The position numbers and the translations under genes were made by a program. The notes below the pieces were generated by a model. That model did not search any database. It was not told where the DNA came from and saw nothing but the letters and a program-made list of their open reading frames with translations. From the NCBI RefSeq assembly GCF_009870125.1, contig NC_046681.1, positions 3,534,001 to 3,598,000 on the forward strand: a DNA stretch of 64,000 nt. Direction: 5' to 3'. The stretch comes from Drosophila pseudoobscura (taxonomy: Eukaryota; Arthropoda; Insecta; Diptera; Drosophilidae). Below, in pieces: positions 1-11,829 of the stretch; positions within the stretch are counted from its first letter, which is position 1, and every line of letters starts with the position of its first letter.

Positions 1-380
1 TTGTCCTTTCAAAGACAGAACCTGCAAGTCACTGTCCAACATTTTTTGCAATTTTCTAGATATTATTACAGCGTAACATCAAGTCGGTTTGCATGTCTCC
101 TCTCTGAGGAAAGTGTGCTCACTCTTTCAATCCAAACGGTTCTTATCACTTTAAAGCGATTTTCCGAAAGAGGTGCGAAAGGGAACATCAATAAAAATAG
201 CACTAACATCGCTGATATTTTAAGATTCATATACAACTACTGGTTCATTAAAGAAAGAAGGATCCAGTCAAGGCATGGGGCAAAGCAAATTCAGTATGCA
301 AAACAGCTCTTCAGTTGCCCCAAAGAAAAATGAAGGAGTATCCTGTGGCCCGACAAAGGCCAACATATTTTTATGGAAAA

Positions 381-1432
381 GAAGGAATCGTTTCCGACCC
401 CATAAAGTAAATATATATCTTGATCAGCACCAACGGCCGAGTCGATTGAGCCCTGTCTGTCTGTCCATCTGTCCGTCCCTATCGGCGCCTAGTGCTCAAA
501 GAGTATAAGAGCTAAAGCAACGACATTTTATATCCGGACTTCTGTGATATGTCACTGTTACAAGAATATTTCAAAACTTTGTCCCGCGCACTGCCGCTTC
601 CACAAAGGGCGAAAATCTGTGGCATCCACAATTTCGACGATACGAGAAAACTAAAAACGCAGAATCGTAGAAGATGACTATATATTCTAGAGTGCAAAAT
701 CTGAACCAGATCGTATAGTTATTATAGCCAGAATCAAGAAAACAATTTCATTCTTTCTCGCTCTGTCTCTCTCTAACACACAGGTTTCATGGTCGGTTTT
801 GCCAATAGCAAAATATGAGTTCAAGGATCTCAGAACCTATAAGAGCTAGAGCAACCAAATTTGGTATACACACTCTTGTGATATCGGAACTTGACCGTTT
901 TGTGTCAAAATTTCGCCGCACCCCCTTCCGCCCCCGCAAAGGACGAAAATCTGGGGCAACCACAAATCTTAAAAACTATTAAGGCTAGATTAACCAAATT
1001 TGGTATCCGCACTCCTGTTAGATCTCACTATAAAACGTATATTTCAAAATTTCGCCATACCCTCTTCCGCTCCCACAAAGGACAAAAATCTGTTGCATCC
1101 ACAGATTCATGCATATTGCAGATTCGAGAAAACTAAAAGCGCAGAATCATAGATAACGACCATATCTATCAGATTGTTGAATCTGGATCAGATCAGATAA
1201 TTTTTATAGCCAAAGGAACAAATCAATTTGCACTGGCTACGCAGCGCCCGACGTCACGCTCAGACTGATTTTCTGTGTCTCTCGCACGCACTCTTTGTCG
1301 TGTCGTTTAATATTAGCGGCGTCTGCCGGAGGAGAGCCATACTGACTTAGTATCGGGTATAACCGTAGAGTTGCGGTGTCCGCAGCAACTCACAACGTTC
1401 CTCCTCGTTTTGTCTTAAGTATACGGCTTCAT
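381..1432 (+). repeat. DINE-1-like (Helentron-related) repeat, 5'-truncated
   Basis: The sequence has the hallmarks of Drosophila DINE-1/INE-1: a segment reading gaatcgtttccgaccccat, a TGTCTGTCTGTCC-type tract near 456, and repeated modules ending in ccaaatttggtat (near 860 and 995). It matches, in the reverse direction, the block at 30122..31037 over nearly its whole length, including the right end that stops at cctcgttttgt. The left terminal sequence seen in the other copy (tatacccgatactc) is absent here, so this copy is truncated. The short open frames inside it are not genes. DINE-1 elements are non-autonomous and Helentron-related; assignment to the obscura-group subfamily is inference. 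Confidence 0.8.
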
Positions 1433-1439
1433 CTCAAGA

Positions 1440-1679
1440 AGACTTTTCATCCAGTATTATTTTCCGCCATCCTTTATTTTGTATAGTATTTTTGAGTATT
1501 TTCTAATATTTTCCAGTATTTTATCAATTCCCGACAGGTGTCTCTGTCGATAATTACATTTGTAAATATGTAGTGAATATGTAGCACATTTGTAGTTATC
1601 GTGTAGTTAACATGTACATTAACTAACATTTTGGTGGGCGCGATTAAATGTGTTTGGTTTGTTTTCTTATTATTATTGA
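1440..1679 (+). promoter_or_regulatory. Upstream region of Top3alpha with repeated AGTATTTT motifs
   Basis: Between the DINE-1 end and the first Top3alpha ATG lie about 240 bp. They contain several AGTATTTT-type sequences (near 1457, 1486, 1496 and 1515) that resemble Ohler motif 6 of fly housekeeping promoters. No TATA box is evident. The transcription start cannot be placed from sequence alone. Confidence 0.4.
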
Positions 1680-4600
1680 ATGACAGCGGTTTTAAAATGT
1701 TTACGCACTGCCCGGTACGCCAAAAATTCTCGTTACTACGCTAAGCAAACAATAGAAATGAAATTTCTAAACGTAGCCGAGAAGAACGATGCGGCCAAGA
1801 CGATTGCCGGCCTGCTCTCGAATGGGGCCGCAAATCGGGTAAGTAGCCAATATTAGGGTTTGGATATATTTATACAAATACTATGCTTACAGCGCGAAGG
1901 TTATTCCGTGTACAACAAGATCTACGACTTTGAGGCACCAGTGCGCGGTCAGAATGCCAAAATGGTCATGACTTCGGTGTCGGGGCACCTGATGCAGCTA
2001 GAGTTTCAGGTGTCCTACCGGAACTGGCGCGTCGTGGACCCGGGCTCCTTGTTTGATGCACCCGTGCGAAAGTCCGTGGGTGAGAGCTATCTGCCTATCA
2101 AGAAAACCCTGGAACGCGAGGTTCGTGGTTGCCAGGGGCTTATCATTTGGACGGATTGCGATCGCGAGGGCGAGAACATTGGCTATGAGATAATCAGTGT
2201 GTGTCGAGCCATAAAGCCGAATTTAACTATTTATAGAGCCAGCTTTTCGGAGATTACGACTATTGCAGTGCGGCGAGCCTTGCAGCAGCTTGGCCAGCCG
2301 GACAAGCGGCAGAGCGATGCCGTAGATGTACGGACTGAGCTGGATTTGCGCACTGGTGCGGCCATAACTCGCTTTCAGACCATGCGTCTGCAACGGCTGT
2401 TCCCCGAGAAGATAGCGGACAAGCTGATTTCGTACGGAAGCTGCCAGATTCCCACGCTGGGGTTCGTCGCAGAGCGGTACAAGGAAATAGAGGCGTTTGT
2501 CTCCGAGCCCTTTTGGAAAATCAGAGGTAGGTGCATTCACTTCTTCGAAGGCTTTTTCTCATCTTTATTCAATATAGTTCTCCACACCATCGAGGACCTC
2601 ACTGTCGAATTTAACTGGGCGCGAAATCGTCTGTTCGACAAGGAGGCCTGCGAGAACTATCTCCTGCTCTGCCTGTCGGAGCCAGAGCCCCGGGCCACCG
2701 TCGAGAGTGTCACAGTCAAGCCGAAGCACAAGTGGCGGCCCACGCCCCTGGACACTGTAGAAATGGAGAAGCTCGGCTCGAGGAAGCTCAAGCTGTCGGC
2801 CAAGGAGACCATGACCATAGCAGAGAAGCTGTACAGCAAGGGCTTCATCAGCTACCCCCGCACAGAGACGAACCAGTTCTCCAAGGAGTTCGAGCTGGCC
2901 CCGCTCGTGCAGCTGCAGGCAGGCCACAGCGACTGGGGAGCCTTTGCGCGGCGCGTGCTGGACTGGGGCCCAAACCCGCGTAACGGCAGCAAATCGGATC
3001 AGGCCCATCCCCCCATACACCCCACCAAGAGTGCGGACAGTGAGTAAATCAACAGAATTTTTCTGTTCAGAAGAGTCGTTCATTCTGCATCCACATTTCC
3101 CCTGCAGATCTTCAGGGAAACGAGGCGCGCGTCTACGAGCTGGTTGTGCGGCACTTTCTCGCCTGCGTCAGCAAGGACGCCGTCGGCTCAGAGACTGTCG
3201 TGAACATAGACATCGCGGGGGAGAAGTTCACCGCCAACGGACTGGCAATCCACGAGCGCAACTATCTGGACGTGTACGTGTACGACAAGTGGAGTGCCAA
3301 AAGGATCCACCACTACGAGCGGGACCAGCGTTTCGAGCCCACGGAGGTGTCGTTGCACGAGGGAGCGACCACTGCTCCACCCCTGCTGACCGAGGCGGAT
3401 CTCATAGCGCTGATGGAGAAGCACGGCATTGGTACGGACGCCACGCACGCCGAGCACATCAACACCATCAAGGAGCGCGGATACATTGGGGTGCTGGACA
3501 AGGGCGCTCTGGTGCCGGGTGTCATTGGCATGGGTCTGTACGAGGGCTACGACGCCATGGAGCTGGCCCTGGCCAAGCCCCAGCTGCGCGCCGAGTTCGA
3601 GGCCGATCTGAAGCTCATCTGCTTGGGCCAGAAGGACCCGCAGCTCGTGCTCACCGAGCAGATAGCCAAGTACAAGCTCTCCTATCAGCAGATCACTGAC
3701 AAGATCACGGCCATGGACGCCAAGATATCCGCACGCATCAACGAGGCACCAGCGGCCACCCCTCCAGGCCAGCCAGCAGTCGGCCACAATCAGCTCACAA
3801 TGCAGACGCTCTTCCAGTGCCCCAAATGCGATGAGGCCCCGCTGGCCCTCAAACCCAAGAAGAACCAGCAGGGCTGGTACATCGGCTGCAACAACTTTCC
3901 CGACTGCAAGAACGTCGTCTGGCTGCCGGAGGAGTGCAAGGAGGTCTCGGTGCTGGACGAATGCTGCCCCACTTGTGGAGCTGGCCACCGCATGCTCAAG
4001 TTCCGCTTGAGCACGCCCTACTACCGGGGTGTCTTCAATACGCCCCATGGATGGTACAAGACCTGCTTGCCCTGCGACGGCCTCTTCCGGACCACGTTCA
4101 ACATTAATTTAGATTCGGTGAAACGTGTGGGCCGTATTGTAGGAGCGGCAGGAGGTGGAGGTGGTGGCCCTGGAGGCGGAGGCCCCGGAGGTGGTGGTGG
4201 ACCCGGTGGCGGAGGCCCTGGGAGAAGAGGTCCTGGAGGAGGTAGTAATCCCTCAAATGCTGGCGCTGGGAGAGGAAACGGCCCAGGAGATGGATCTTCT
4301 ACCGCCAAAGCACCAGCCAAAAACAAGAAGTCAGCCCCCGAACCCAAGGCAAAAAAAGCCACAAAGACCACTGGAAGCATTCGCAACTATTTCAGCAGTG
4401 CCAGCAACCCGGACGGTGCAGGCATGGATGGATTCTTCGACAGCAACGATGGCTTCGAGGAGGCCATGGTGGCGGCCGTGGACATCGTTGAGTCGGGCTA
4501 TGTCCAGGGGAACAGGCATTCCACGACGACCGGAGCTATCAAACTCGATGATGACATAGCCGCCGCGTTTGCTGCCGACGATGACGCGGAATTCGAGGCA

Positions 4601-5452
4601 TTGATGAACAGGGAAACAGGAAACTCGCGAGGGAATAGCAATGTGGCCGATGAGCTGGACACGAGTCTGTCCTCCTGGATAAGCAAGCAGTATGCATTAG
4701 ACGAGAAGCCCATGCTGTGGGGCACTCGAGAACAAGCGGCTGCCGCTCCCACGCCTCCTCCGAAACCGGCAGCCAAGCGGGCGAGAAGGGACAGCGCTGA
4801 ATGGGGTACTCCGGCCGCTGTTCCCGCAGTGATCTGCAGCGGGTGCCATCAGCCAGCCCGACAGCATACCGTGCGACGCGAAGGACCCAACCAGGGACGA
4901 CATTTCTACAAGTGTCCCAAGCCCAATGAGTGCCAGTTCTTTCAGTGGGCGGAGGAGCAACCATCCACATCGGCAAAAAGCTCTTCCTTCGACAGTGCCA
5001 AGAGCATCACAACTGGATCGTCGTGGAACACGAATCGTGTGGCCACGCTGCCCAATAGTCAACAGAGCTCCCTTCGAGGCACCCACATACGCTCCAAGTG
5101 CAACTGCGGCCAGCTGGCCAGCAGACTCACAGTGCGCAGTGAAGGACCCAATCAGGGCAGGCCGTTCTACGCCTGTCCCACACGGGAAAAGTCCTGCGGT
5201 TTCTTCAAGTGGGGCGATGAAGATGAGAGCCGAGGTAAGTCAGAACTTCCAATGAATAAATCTCATTACTCATCAAAAATGATTCCACCAGCATCCAGCA
5301 GAACATCTTCCTGGGGCACGGACAATCGTAAGCCCCAAGGCAAGCCGCCTGTCCCCGATAAAACGGTCAATCAATCCCGACGCTGCGGTCTGTGCCGCCA
5401 GGAGGGGCACACACGCAACAAGTGCCCCCGCAAAAAGGACTTCGATATGTGA
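1680..5452 (+). CDS. Top3alpha: DNA topoisomerase 3-alpha
   Basis: Type IA topoisomerase that relaxes and decatenates DNA, with BLM-type helicase in the nucleus and also in mitochondria. Exons: 1680..1838, 1893..2526, 2578..3039, 3108..5234, 5292..5452, giving 1180 aa. The Toprim region starts near residue 28 and has the acidic motif TDCDREGENIG. The catalytic tyrosine is Y357 in FISYPRTETN. After the core come C4 zinc fingers (about 656 to 735), a very glycine-rich stretch (about 763 to 802), two GRF zinc fingers (about 993 and 1082) and a CCHC knuckle (about 1158), the same order as human TOP3A. The ATG at 1680 adds a basic leader (MTAVLKCLRTARYAK) before an in-frame ATG at 1758, fitting separate mitochondrial and nuclear products. 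The gene is convergent with cyst. Confidence 0.95.
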
Positions 5453-5477
5453 CAGGATGGTTTAGTGTTTTTAAACA

Positions 5478-5948
5478 TTTATTGGAGCGAGCTTAAAATA
5501 TTGCAAAGGTGTGAGGGATCAGAAGGATCGATCCTCCATAATTGGTTACAAGCTTCAGTTGTCCATACATTCAGATGCATACATATATATGTATATATAT
5601 ATATATATATATAACATGATATAGGGATAGGGATACGGATACGGATATGTAAAATACACACACAGAGAGAATTGTATTTATGTACATTGTGTATCGTAGT
5701 TTAAGCAAACAGAAAACTGAATGAAAATAGCTTGGAGTTTCAAATGGAATGCTTTGTAATTCATTAAGGTTATATATACTTTTGGGAGAGGGATGCTGCA
5801 CAGGGCTCAGACTTCAGGGCTCGCCTGCGCGCATGTCGTAGACATTGAAAGACAGTTCTTTGAGTGGAAAACATTTGAAATTCGTAAGGCTATACACACA
5901 CATGCACGATGTATGTTGTTTTCCGAAGAGTACATGTATATAAATAAA
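5478..5948. promoter_or_regulatory. Overlapping poly(A) signals of Top3alpha and cyst
   Basis: An AATAAA lies on the + strand at 5943..5948 downstream of Top3alpha, and another on the - strand at 5478..5483 downstream of cyst. If both are used, the two 3' UTRs overlap by about 470 bp. The rest of the 760-bp interval holds only an AT microsatellite and short CA runs. Use of these signals is inferred. Confidence 0.4.
5584..5613. repeat. (TA)n microsatellite
   Basis: An alternating TA run, followed at 5622..5647 by a degenerate ggatac/ggatag hexamer array. It lies in the shared 3' UTR zone of Top3alpha and cyst. Confidence 0.85.
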
Positions 5949-6210
5949 CGTAAGGTAATAAATAGTTAAGCTACATTACTGAACAATTTGAGATGCGCTG
6001 GAAGGATGCGAAGAATATAATACTATTAAGTACAATAAGATCACTAAGACTATACATTCCTCAGCCTTGGCCAGGATATGTAGGGGACAACAGCTGGGAG
6101 ACACACACATTTATAGAAGCTATCGGATTGGAACGCAGAACGTGCTACACATTTATATATAGGTTAGGACATCTTTGACCTTAGATTTCGACTTCTGGCG
6201 TGAACTGGTG

Positions 6211-9200
6211 TCAGAAATAGATCTCCTCCTCCTCGGGCTTGGCTCGCGGAGCCGTGCCCGTCCCCGCGTGTCCCCCTGTGCGTCCCACACCCGTTCGACT
6301 GCTCGTCGGCGTCCTCTGGCTGTAGTGGGCGGACTCTGCTCTAGTCACGACCGCAGTGGGGGGTGTGGCTGTGGCTGTGGCTGTGCCTGTCGTTGTCTGC
6401 TGTATAATCGCCGGAGAGCTGCCAGTGCGCGAGTGCTGCGGCACCAAAGTCGTTGCAGTGGGAGTGGGAGTGGCCGCCGCCGCCGCCGCCGCTTGCCGCT
6501 TATCGGCCAACTTGAGGGGGAAGATTTGCTGCACGCTTCCGGCAGAGGGGGCTGGCGAGGCTGAGGAGCTGTTGTTGAAGCTGGCGGACTTATCGACGCG
6601 AGAGCTGCCAGCGGAAGAGAGCGAGGAGAGCTTCATGGGCAGCTTCTGCTTGACCAGACCCGAATTGGCCTTGGGTGCATTGTTGGCGCTGAGGAGATTG
6701 ACTGGGGGGGTCTTGCAGCTGGAGGAGCCGCTCAGCCACTTCTCCTTTCTTCGGTCCGCGGTTCCGACCAGGCTGGGGGTTCCGATCGCCACGCTCACGC
6801 CCAGGCCGTTGTCCGTCTCGTGGCTGTCGTCTCCCAGCGGAGCAGGAGTAGAGGCCACCGGCATGGGCGGCAGCGGGGTGCTGGGAGAGAGCAGAAGACC
6901 CTGGCTAGAGAGCAGCTCCATCTTGCGGTAGAGCTGCTCCCGCTGCTGGCGCACATCCTCCTGCTCGGCCTTGATCTCCTGCTGCAACTGGAGCTGCTGG
7001 GCCCTCATTTCGGTCAGCTCCTCCTGCTGTTGCAACTTCTGACGCTGCCAGGCGGTCTTTTCCTCCTGCAGCTTGTCCTGCAGGTTGCGCAGCTCTTCCA
7101 GCTGGTCCTTGTGCGTGTAGGCGCTGGTCCTGGGACTCTCCCGGTACAGGGCCAGCTGCAGCTGGAGGCTCTGGATGCTGGTCATCTGCTGCGAGATGAT
7201 GCAGAGCAGGGTGTGCAGATGATGCGACACCTGCAGCACGGCGTAGTTGCTCTCCAGTGGCTCCTCCGCCACTTGCACTGCACCTGCACTCGCTGTGTTC
7301 TTGGTCTCCCGCTTGGTCTCCTCTAGCTCCTGGAGTCGTGGCGTCAGCACCAGCTTCGATCCCAGCTTGCCCCGCTTCTCATCGAAACCAGCGAACGTCT
7401 CTGCCCGCTTGGGCAGCGTCGGGGAGGCGTATTGGTCGCTTTGCTTCTCGCCAACGCTGCTGAGGGTGCGGGAGACGGGCAGACCCGTGGCCGCCGTGTA
7501 GATGGTGGACGCCAGCTGGCTGATATCCTGCACAGTGTTCAGGACCCGGCGCCAGAGCTCGCCCGTGTCGCAGTCTGCGCTGACCAGATCCTTGTACGAG
7601 CCGAGGGCGGCCAGGAAGTTGGCGGCGCTGCCGTTGGAGGAGCCGGTCACGTCCCCGAACGGATGCTGCTCCTTGAGCAGATTGAGCTGCAGCATCATCT
7701 TATCCTCGAGCAGGAGGGCCTGCTCGATGTCCTTCTGTCGCATCTTCTCGATGGTCTCCCGCTTGTTGACGCCGATCCTCAGCTTCTCCTCGGCAGTGAG
7801 GTCCTCGGCCTCGATGATGTCCGTGGCCGGGCAATCTAAAACGGCCTGGCGTATGCTCTGGATCCAGGCGTTCTTGTCCTTCGGGGTCTGCACCTTCAGT
7901 TCGTACATCTCGGGGAAGTCCGGGTTGGAGCTGATGATGTAGATGCCCCGCGACTCGGTGCCGGCCTTCTCGCGGATCAGTAGCTTCTGCAGCGGCACTA
8001 CCCCGGCCTTGTGCTCGGGCGTGAAGAAGCTGTACTTGTTGTGGCCCGAATTCTCGCTGAGGAAGCACAGGCAGTCGGTGAGCACCACCACCAGGACCAG
8101 CTGCGTCTTGGCCCTGCCCTGCATGAGGGTGGCCAGGCCATCGAACTTCAGGCGTCGTCGCGACGCCACGCCCAGCTCCGCCTTGCGAAAGGGCTTGTTC
8201 TTGTATATGGAGAACGACTTGGCGTCCACACGCCCATAGATCTCCAGCTGTCGCTCGCGCAGCTCCTTCTCCGCCACGCAGGCATCCACGTCCACGAGGA
8301 GCGACTTGACCAGGTTCAGGGCATGCTGTAGCTTGTCCGTCTCCAGCTTGTTATCGCGAGCACTCTTCAGCAGCGGCTCGATCAGCAGCGGGTACTTGGT
8401 GAGGCGCTGAGTCACGAACAGAATGCACTCGGGAATGCCCTTCTTTTTGAGCAGCGGATTCTGCAGGCAGTGCTTGTACCACTCGGCGAAACTGGGCTCC
8501 GTCAGGCAGAGCTTGAACTGCTCGAGGGCACTGCGGTGGTTGGCGCAGAACTCGCCGTAGGCCAGCCGCAGGCATTGGGCCTGCTCCAGCGAGAAGAAGT
8601 CCAGCAGAATGTCCGCGATGCTGTCGACGACGGGCTGCTCCCGCTGCTTCTGGCGCAGGTGGCGCAGGAAGCAGGTGTGCAGGTCGGTGAGCTGCTGCAG
8701 GCGCGGGAACATGCTGTTGAGGTTGAGCGCGGGAAAGTGCCGCTCCAGGCTCTCCACAAACACCTTCTGCATGACGATCAGGGTCTGGCAGTGGTGCTTC
8801 TCGGTCATGATGAATTCGTAGATGTGCTCCTGTCGCTTGATCTGCAGCTCCTTGAGCGTCTTGAGCAGCTCCTTGGGCACCCCAGGAGTCCATGAGTCGT
8901 GCTCTTTCAGGACAATGCCCAGAGCAGGATCGGCTCCCAGGTCCTGGGCTTCGATGGGCGGTTCGTTGAGGAACTGCAGCTCAGACCTTATCAGCGGCTG
9001 GTCCTCCGGATTGCTGAAGGTGGTCGCATCCGGCCCGTCGTAGTAGTCCTGGCCCCCCGCGGCCATCCTCCTCGACTTGCACTCCAGGTGATGCTCCTTG
9101 ATCTGGGACAGCGTGATGTTCGCCCCACACAAGTCGCAGGCGCTCAGCTGTCCCCCAACCAGAGACTTCGTCTTGGCCTTGGGTTTCTTCTTGCGGAAGA

Positions 9201-10657
9201 AGAGGGATCCGCGTTTGGGTCGCTTCTCTACGTTGTCGTAGACCTCGATCTTGGCATGGGAGCGCAGCAGGCTTTGATTCTCATCCTCGCTGTCTGTCAG
9301 GTGGCGGGCCAAGGCTTTGATGTCCTCCTTAGCTATGATCGAGGACGTCGAGATGCTCTTCTGCAAGGGGATCCGACTGATGATCTCCGTGGCCAGACTC
9401 CTCTTTGCCGCTATCCGCTCAAAGTCGCGGGCCAGTTCCGCCTCGTTCAGGGAGTGGGTGGAAATGCCTGTAACCAAAACCGAAACCGAAACGGAGGAGA
9501 GTAAGTAATCAGAGATAAGTTGGCAGCGGCAGTGGTAGTGGTAGTTATTAATCGGTAGTCTGGACTGCTTTGGCTATGTGCCAATGGCAGTGCCAGTAGA
9601 GGTGCTACAGGTGCTACTTCGCCGAGATAAGGGGCTTTTGTGGAATTCCTTATCGAAATGGAAACTAACTTGACCTGCCCCTACACAGCGGATCACAGGG
9701 CATATCCATTCAGCAGAAAAATACTCTAACTTATCTATTCATTATTCGGCTATAACTTCGGTTTGGTTTAAGCCGTATCGTATCGGGGGGAACCACACCC
9801 ACACATTTGCATAGTTTATAATTGGTTTTCCACCTTTATGGCTCTTCTGTGTGTTTATGTATCAGTCAGGCAGCCAGGCAGTCTTTTAGTGTGAAAAATT
9901 TATTGTTATATCTACCTCCAGTGCTGTTTCGTGCTGAGCGACGCCGCTGCTCGGTGACGCGAATCGTCTCCTGCTCTTCGCTGTCCAGGCTCGAGAGGCT
10001 AACGCTCTTGTTGGTGCAATCCCCGCCAGCACTGGCATCGTCCACAGCCGTCCATGACTTTCGCCGATCCGTGTGCAGCAGCAGACACTGTTGGGGCGCC
10101 GTGGAGGACCACATGGCATAGTGGGAGGAGGCATTGCTGCCACTAGGGCCACTGCCACTGAGGTCAGGCAACGAGGCGCTGAGAATGGCGGCACTGAGCA
10201 GGCCATGATTGGCGAGGCCCTCCTGCATGTGATGGCCGCTGGAGGACGAATTCTTCATCTGCACCACCGATTCGCGGATGTTCTGCAGCTGGCTGAGGGT
10301 GTCCTCGAATATATTGTTGTACTTCGAGGCCAGGGCTGGGCTGTGCGGCGTTACATTGATAATGGGAATCATATTGTGGATATTGTTGTTGCTGCTGGTG
10401 TTGTTATTATTGAGAGAGGCAGGAGCAGGAGCAGGTGCCGAAGTTGGCGCCAGAGGTAGAACTGCAACTGCCACTGGGACAGAAACAGGAACAGGAGCGT
10501 TGATAACAGGTATACAGTAGTTTTGGCTTTCTACAGTAACGCGCGCCGCTGAGCCACCATTGATCAGGGACGCAGTCCTGGGCTCAGTCTCGCTGCAGTT
10601 GGAGTTTAGGAAATCGGTGACCACATCGTTGTCGCTGTCGTCGCCTGCGTTGTCCAT
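6211..10657 (-). CDS. cyst: Rho guanine nucleotide exchange factor, Cysts/p114RhoGEF family
   Basis: A DH-PH exchange factor that activates Rho1. In flies Cysts links the apical Crumbs/Patj complex to junctional actomyosin. Two coding exons, 10657..9916 and 9467..6211, give 1332 aa; the junction is G + GC within STGGIST. The start MDNAGDD at 10657 is the first Met after a good acceptor near 10705. Exon 1 is low-complexity (Asn, Ala/Pro, Ser). Exon 2 has a C1-like zinc motif (CDLC...H..EC, about residues 358 to 379), a DH domain (about 457 to 649), a PH domain (about 674 to 792), a Gln/Glu-rich coiled coil (about 1034 to 1100) and a low-complexity tail ending EEEEIYF, which could be a PDZ ligand. 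The symbol rests on recognition of the family and on proximity to Top3alpha. Confidence 0.88.
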
Positions 10658-10729
10658 AATAGTAGGGCTAGTGTTGGGTTTTGTTTGGTAGTCAGTGGCG
10701 GCCCTAGAAAAAGAAAGTTTAGTATACAA

Positions 10730-10753
10730 TACACACACACACACACACACACA
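10730..10753. repeat. (AC)n microsatellite in cyst 5' region
   Basis: An uninterrupted AC dinucleotide run just upstream of the inferred acceptor of the first cyst coding exon. It belongs to the 5' intron or UTR of cyst, and translations through it are spurious. Confidence 0.9.
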
Positions 10754-10779
10754 TATGCACGCATGCCCACACATACTCA

Positions 10780-11829
10780 AACAACGTTAGTAACAGAAGC
10801 AGCAGCAACAGCAACACTCTTGCATGCACTTTTTCGTTACTATTTATTGATTTTCTTTCGACTCAACCCTCGAACCAGGTCTGGGCACCTTGTTGCGCGC
10901 GGGGTAAATTGTTGCGCCTTTTTAAGGACGGCACTTGTCCTTGCACAAGTGGAACAACAACAACAGAACAGCAACAACAATGGGGTGGGTGGAGAACAAT
11001 GCAAAATGAAGCAACTGGGTAGATAGGGGAGCGCGTGGGGGTAAACTGTTCGTTGCAATTATTCGAAAACTAAAAAGAGCTAATAGCTATGAGATATTTT
11101 CACAGTTTAAATGCTATTTGAGACACATTATTTGAGGTTTTTTTAGCTGCGTTTTTTGCCTATCGCAAGTCGCGACGGGCTATCGTTATCGTGACGTAGG
11201 TGTGACCGTGCCTCGATTACCCACAAAAACCAATGCACGCGACTTTGGCGACGGGTCGCAAGTGATCTAAACATGAATGACACATTATGTATCGCTAAAC
11301 ACTCGCATGCGAGTGTCTAACAATTAAAACGCGAGCCGTTAAATATATGACTAAACTTAACTGTCTGGTGGAAAACATAATTTTGTTACAAATAGTGTCT
11401 CGTCTCAGTTCTTCGACTGACTACGCATACTAAACTTCCGTTTTGTCTGTGTCTTCGCTGTGGAGTTAGCAAATTCTAATCTCATATGGCTATAAGGAAC
11501 TTTTCAATATAAACTTGAAATTTTCAGACTTTATCATTTGATTACAAGTCTCATATTTCGCCCATATCATTTTCTATCTTTTTCAGAGACAGGTGCGAGC
11601 GTTTTGTCGGATAAAGTCTCGCAAATGACTCATGTGAAATCATTTGCGAGCGTTTGTTTTCTGGGTTATTTGATTACGTTTCCAGCACTGTATCAGTGGA
11701 AACTGTGCCACACTGAACGTCTGAAGATTTGCCAGCGAAGGAGGCAAAAAATATACAAAATATCTTGTACATTTAATTCACAACTTCATTTAGTGGTAAT
11801 TTTGATAGTAAATTCAACCGCATCCAACC
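10780..11829. other. Divergent intergenic region between cyst and TM9SF
   Basis: About 1 kb between the 5' side of cyst (-) and the first coding exon of TM9SF (+). It should hold the 5' UTRs and both promoters. CAA-rich simple sequence lies near 10950 to 10985. I see no clear TATA box and no convincing reading frame. Confidence 0.5.

Noticed and set aside
1860-1892. Start of the Top3alpha frame at 1860
   Set aside because: These bases are intron sequence ending in a TTACAG acceptor. The exon upstream (1680..1838) restores the conserved N terminus.
6820-8895. Long + strand frames opposite the cyst coding exon
   Set aside because: They are antisense shadows of a GC-rich coding exon with strong codon bias and show no family similarity.
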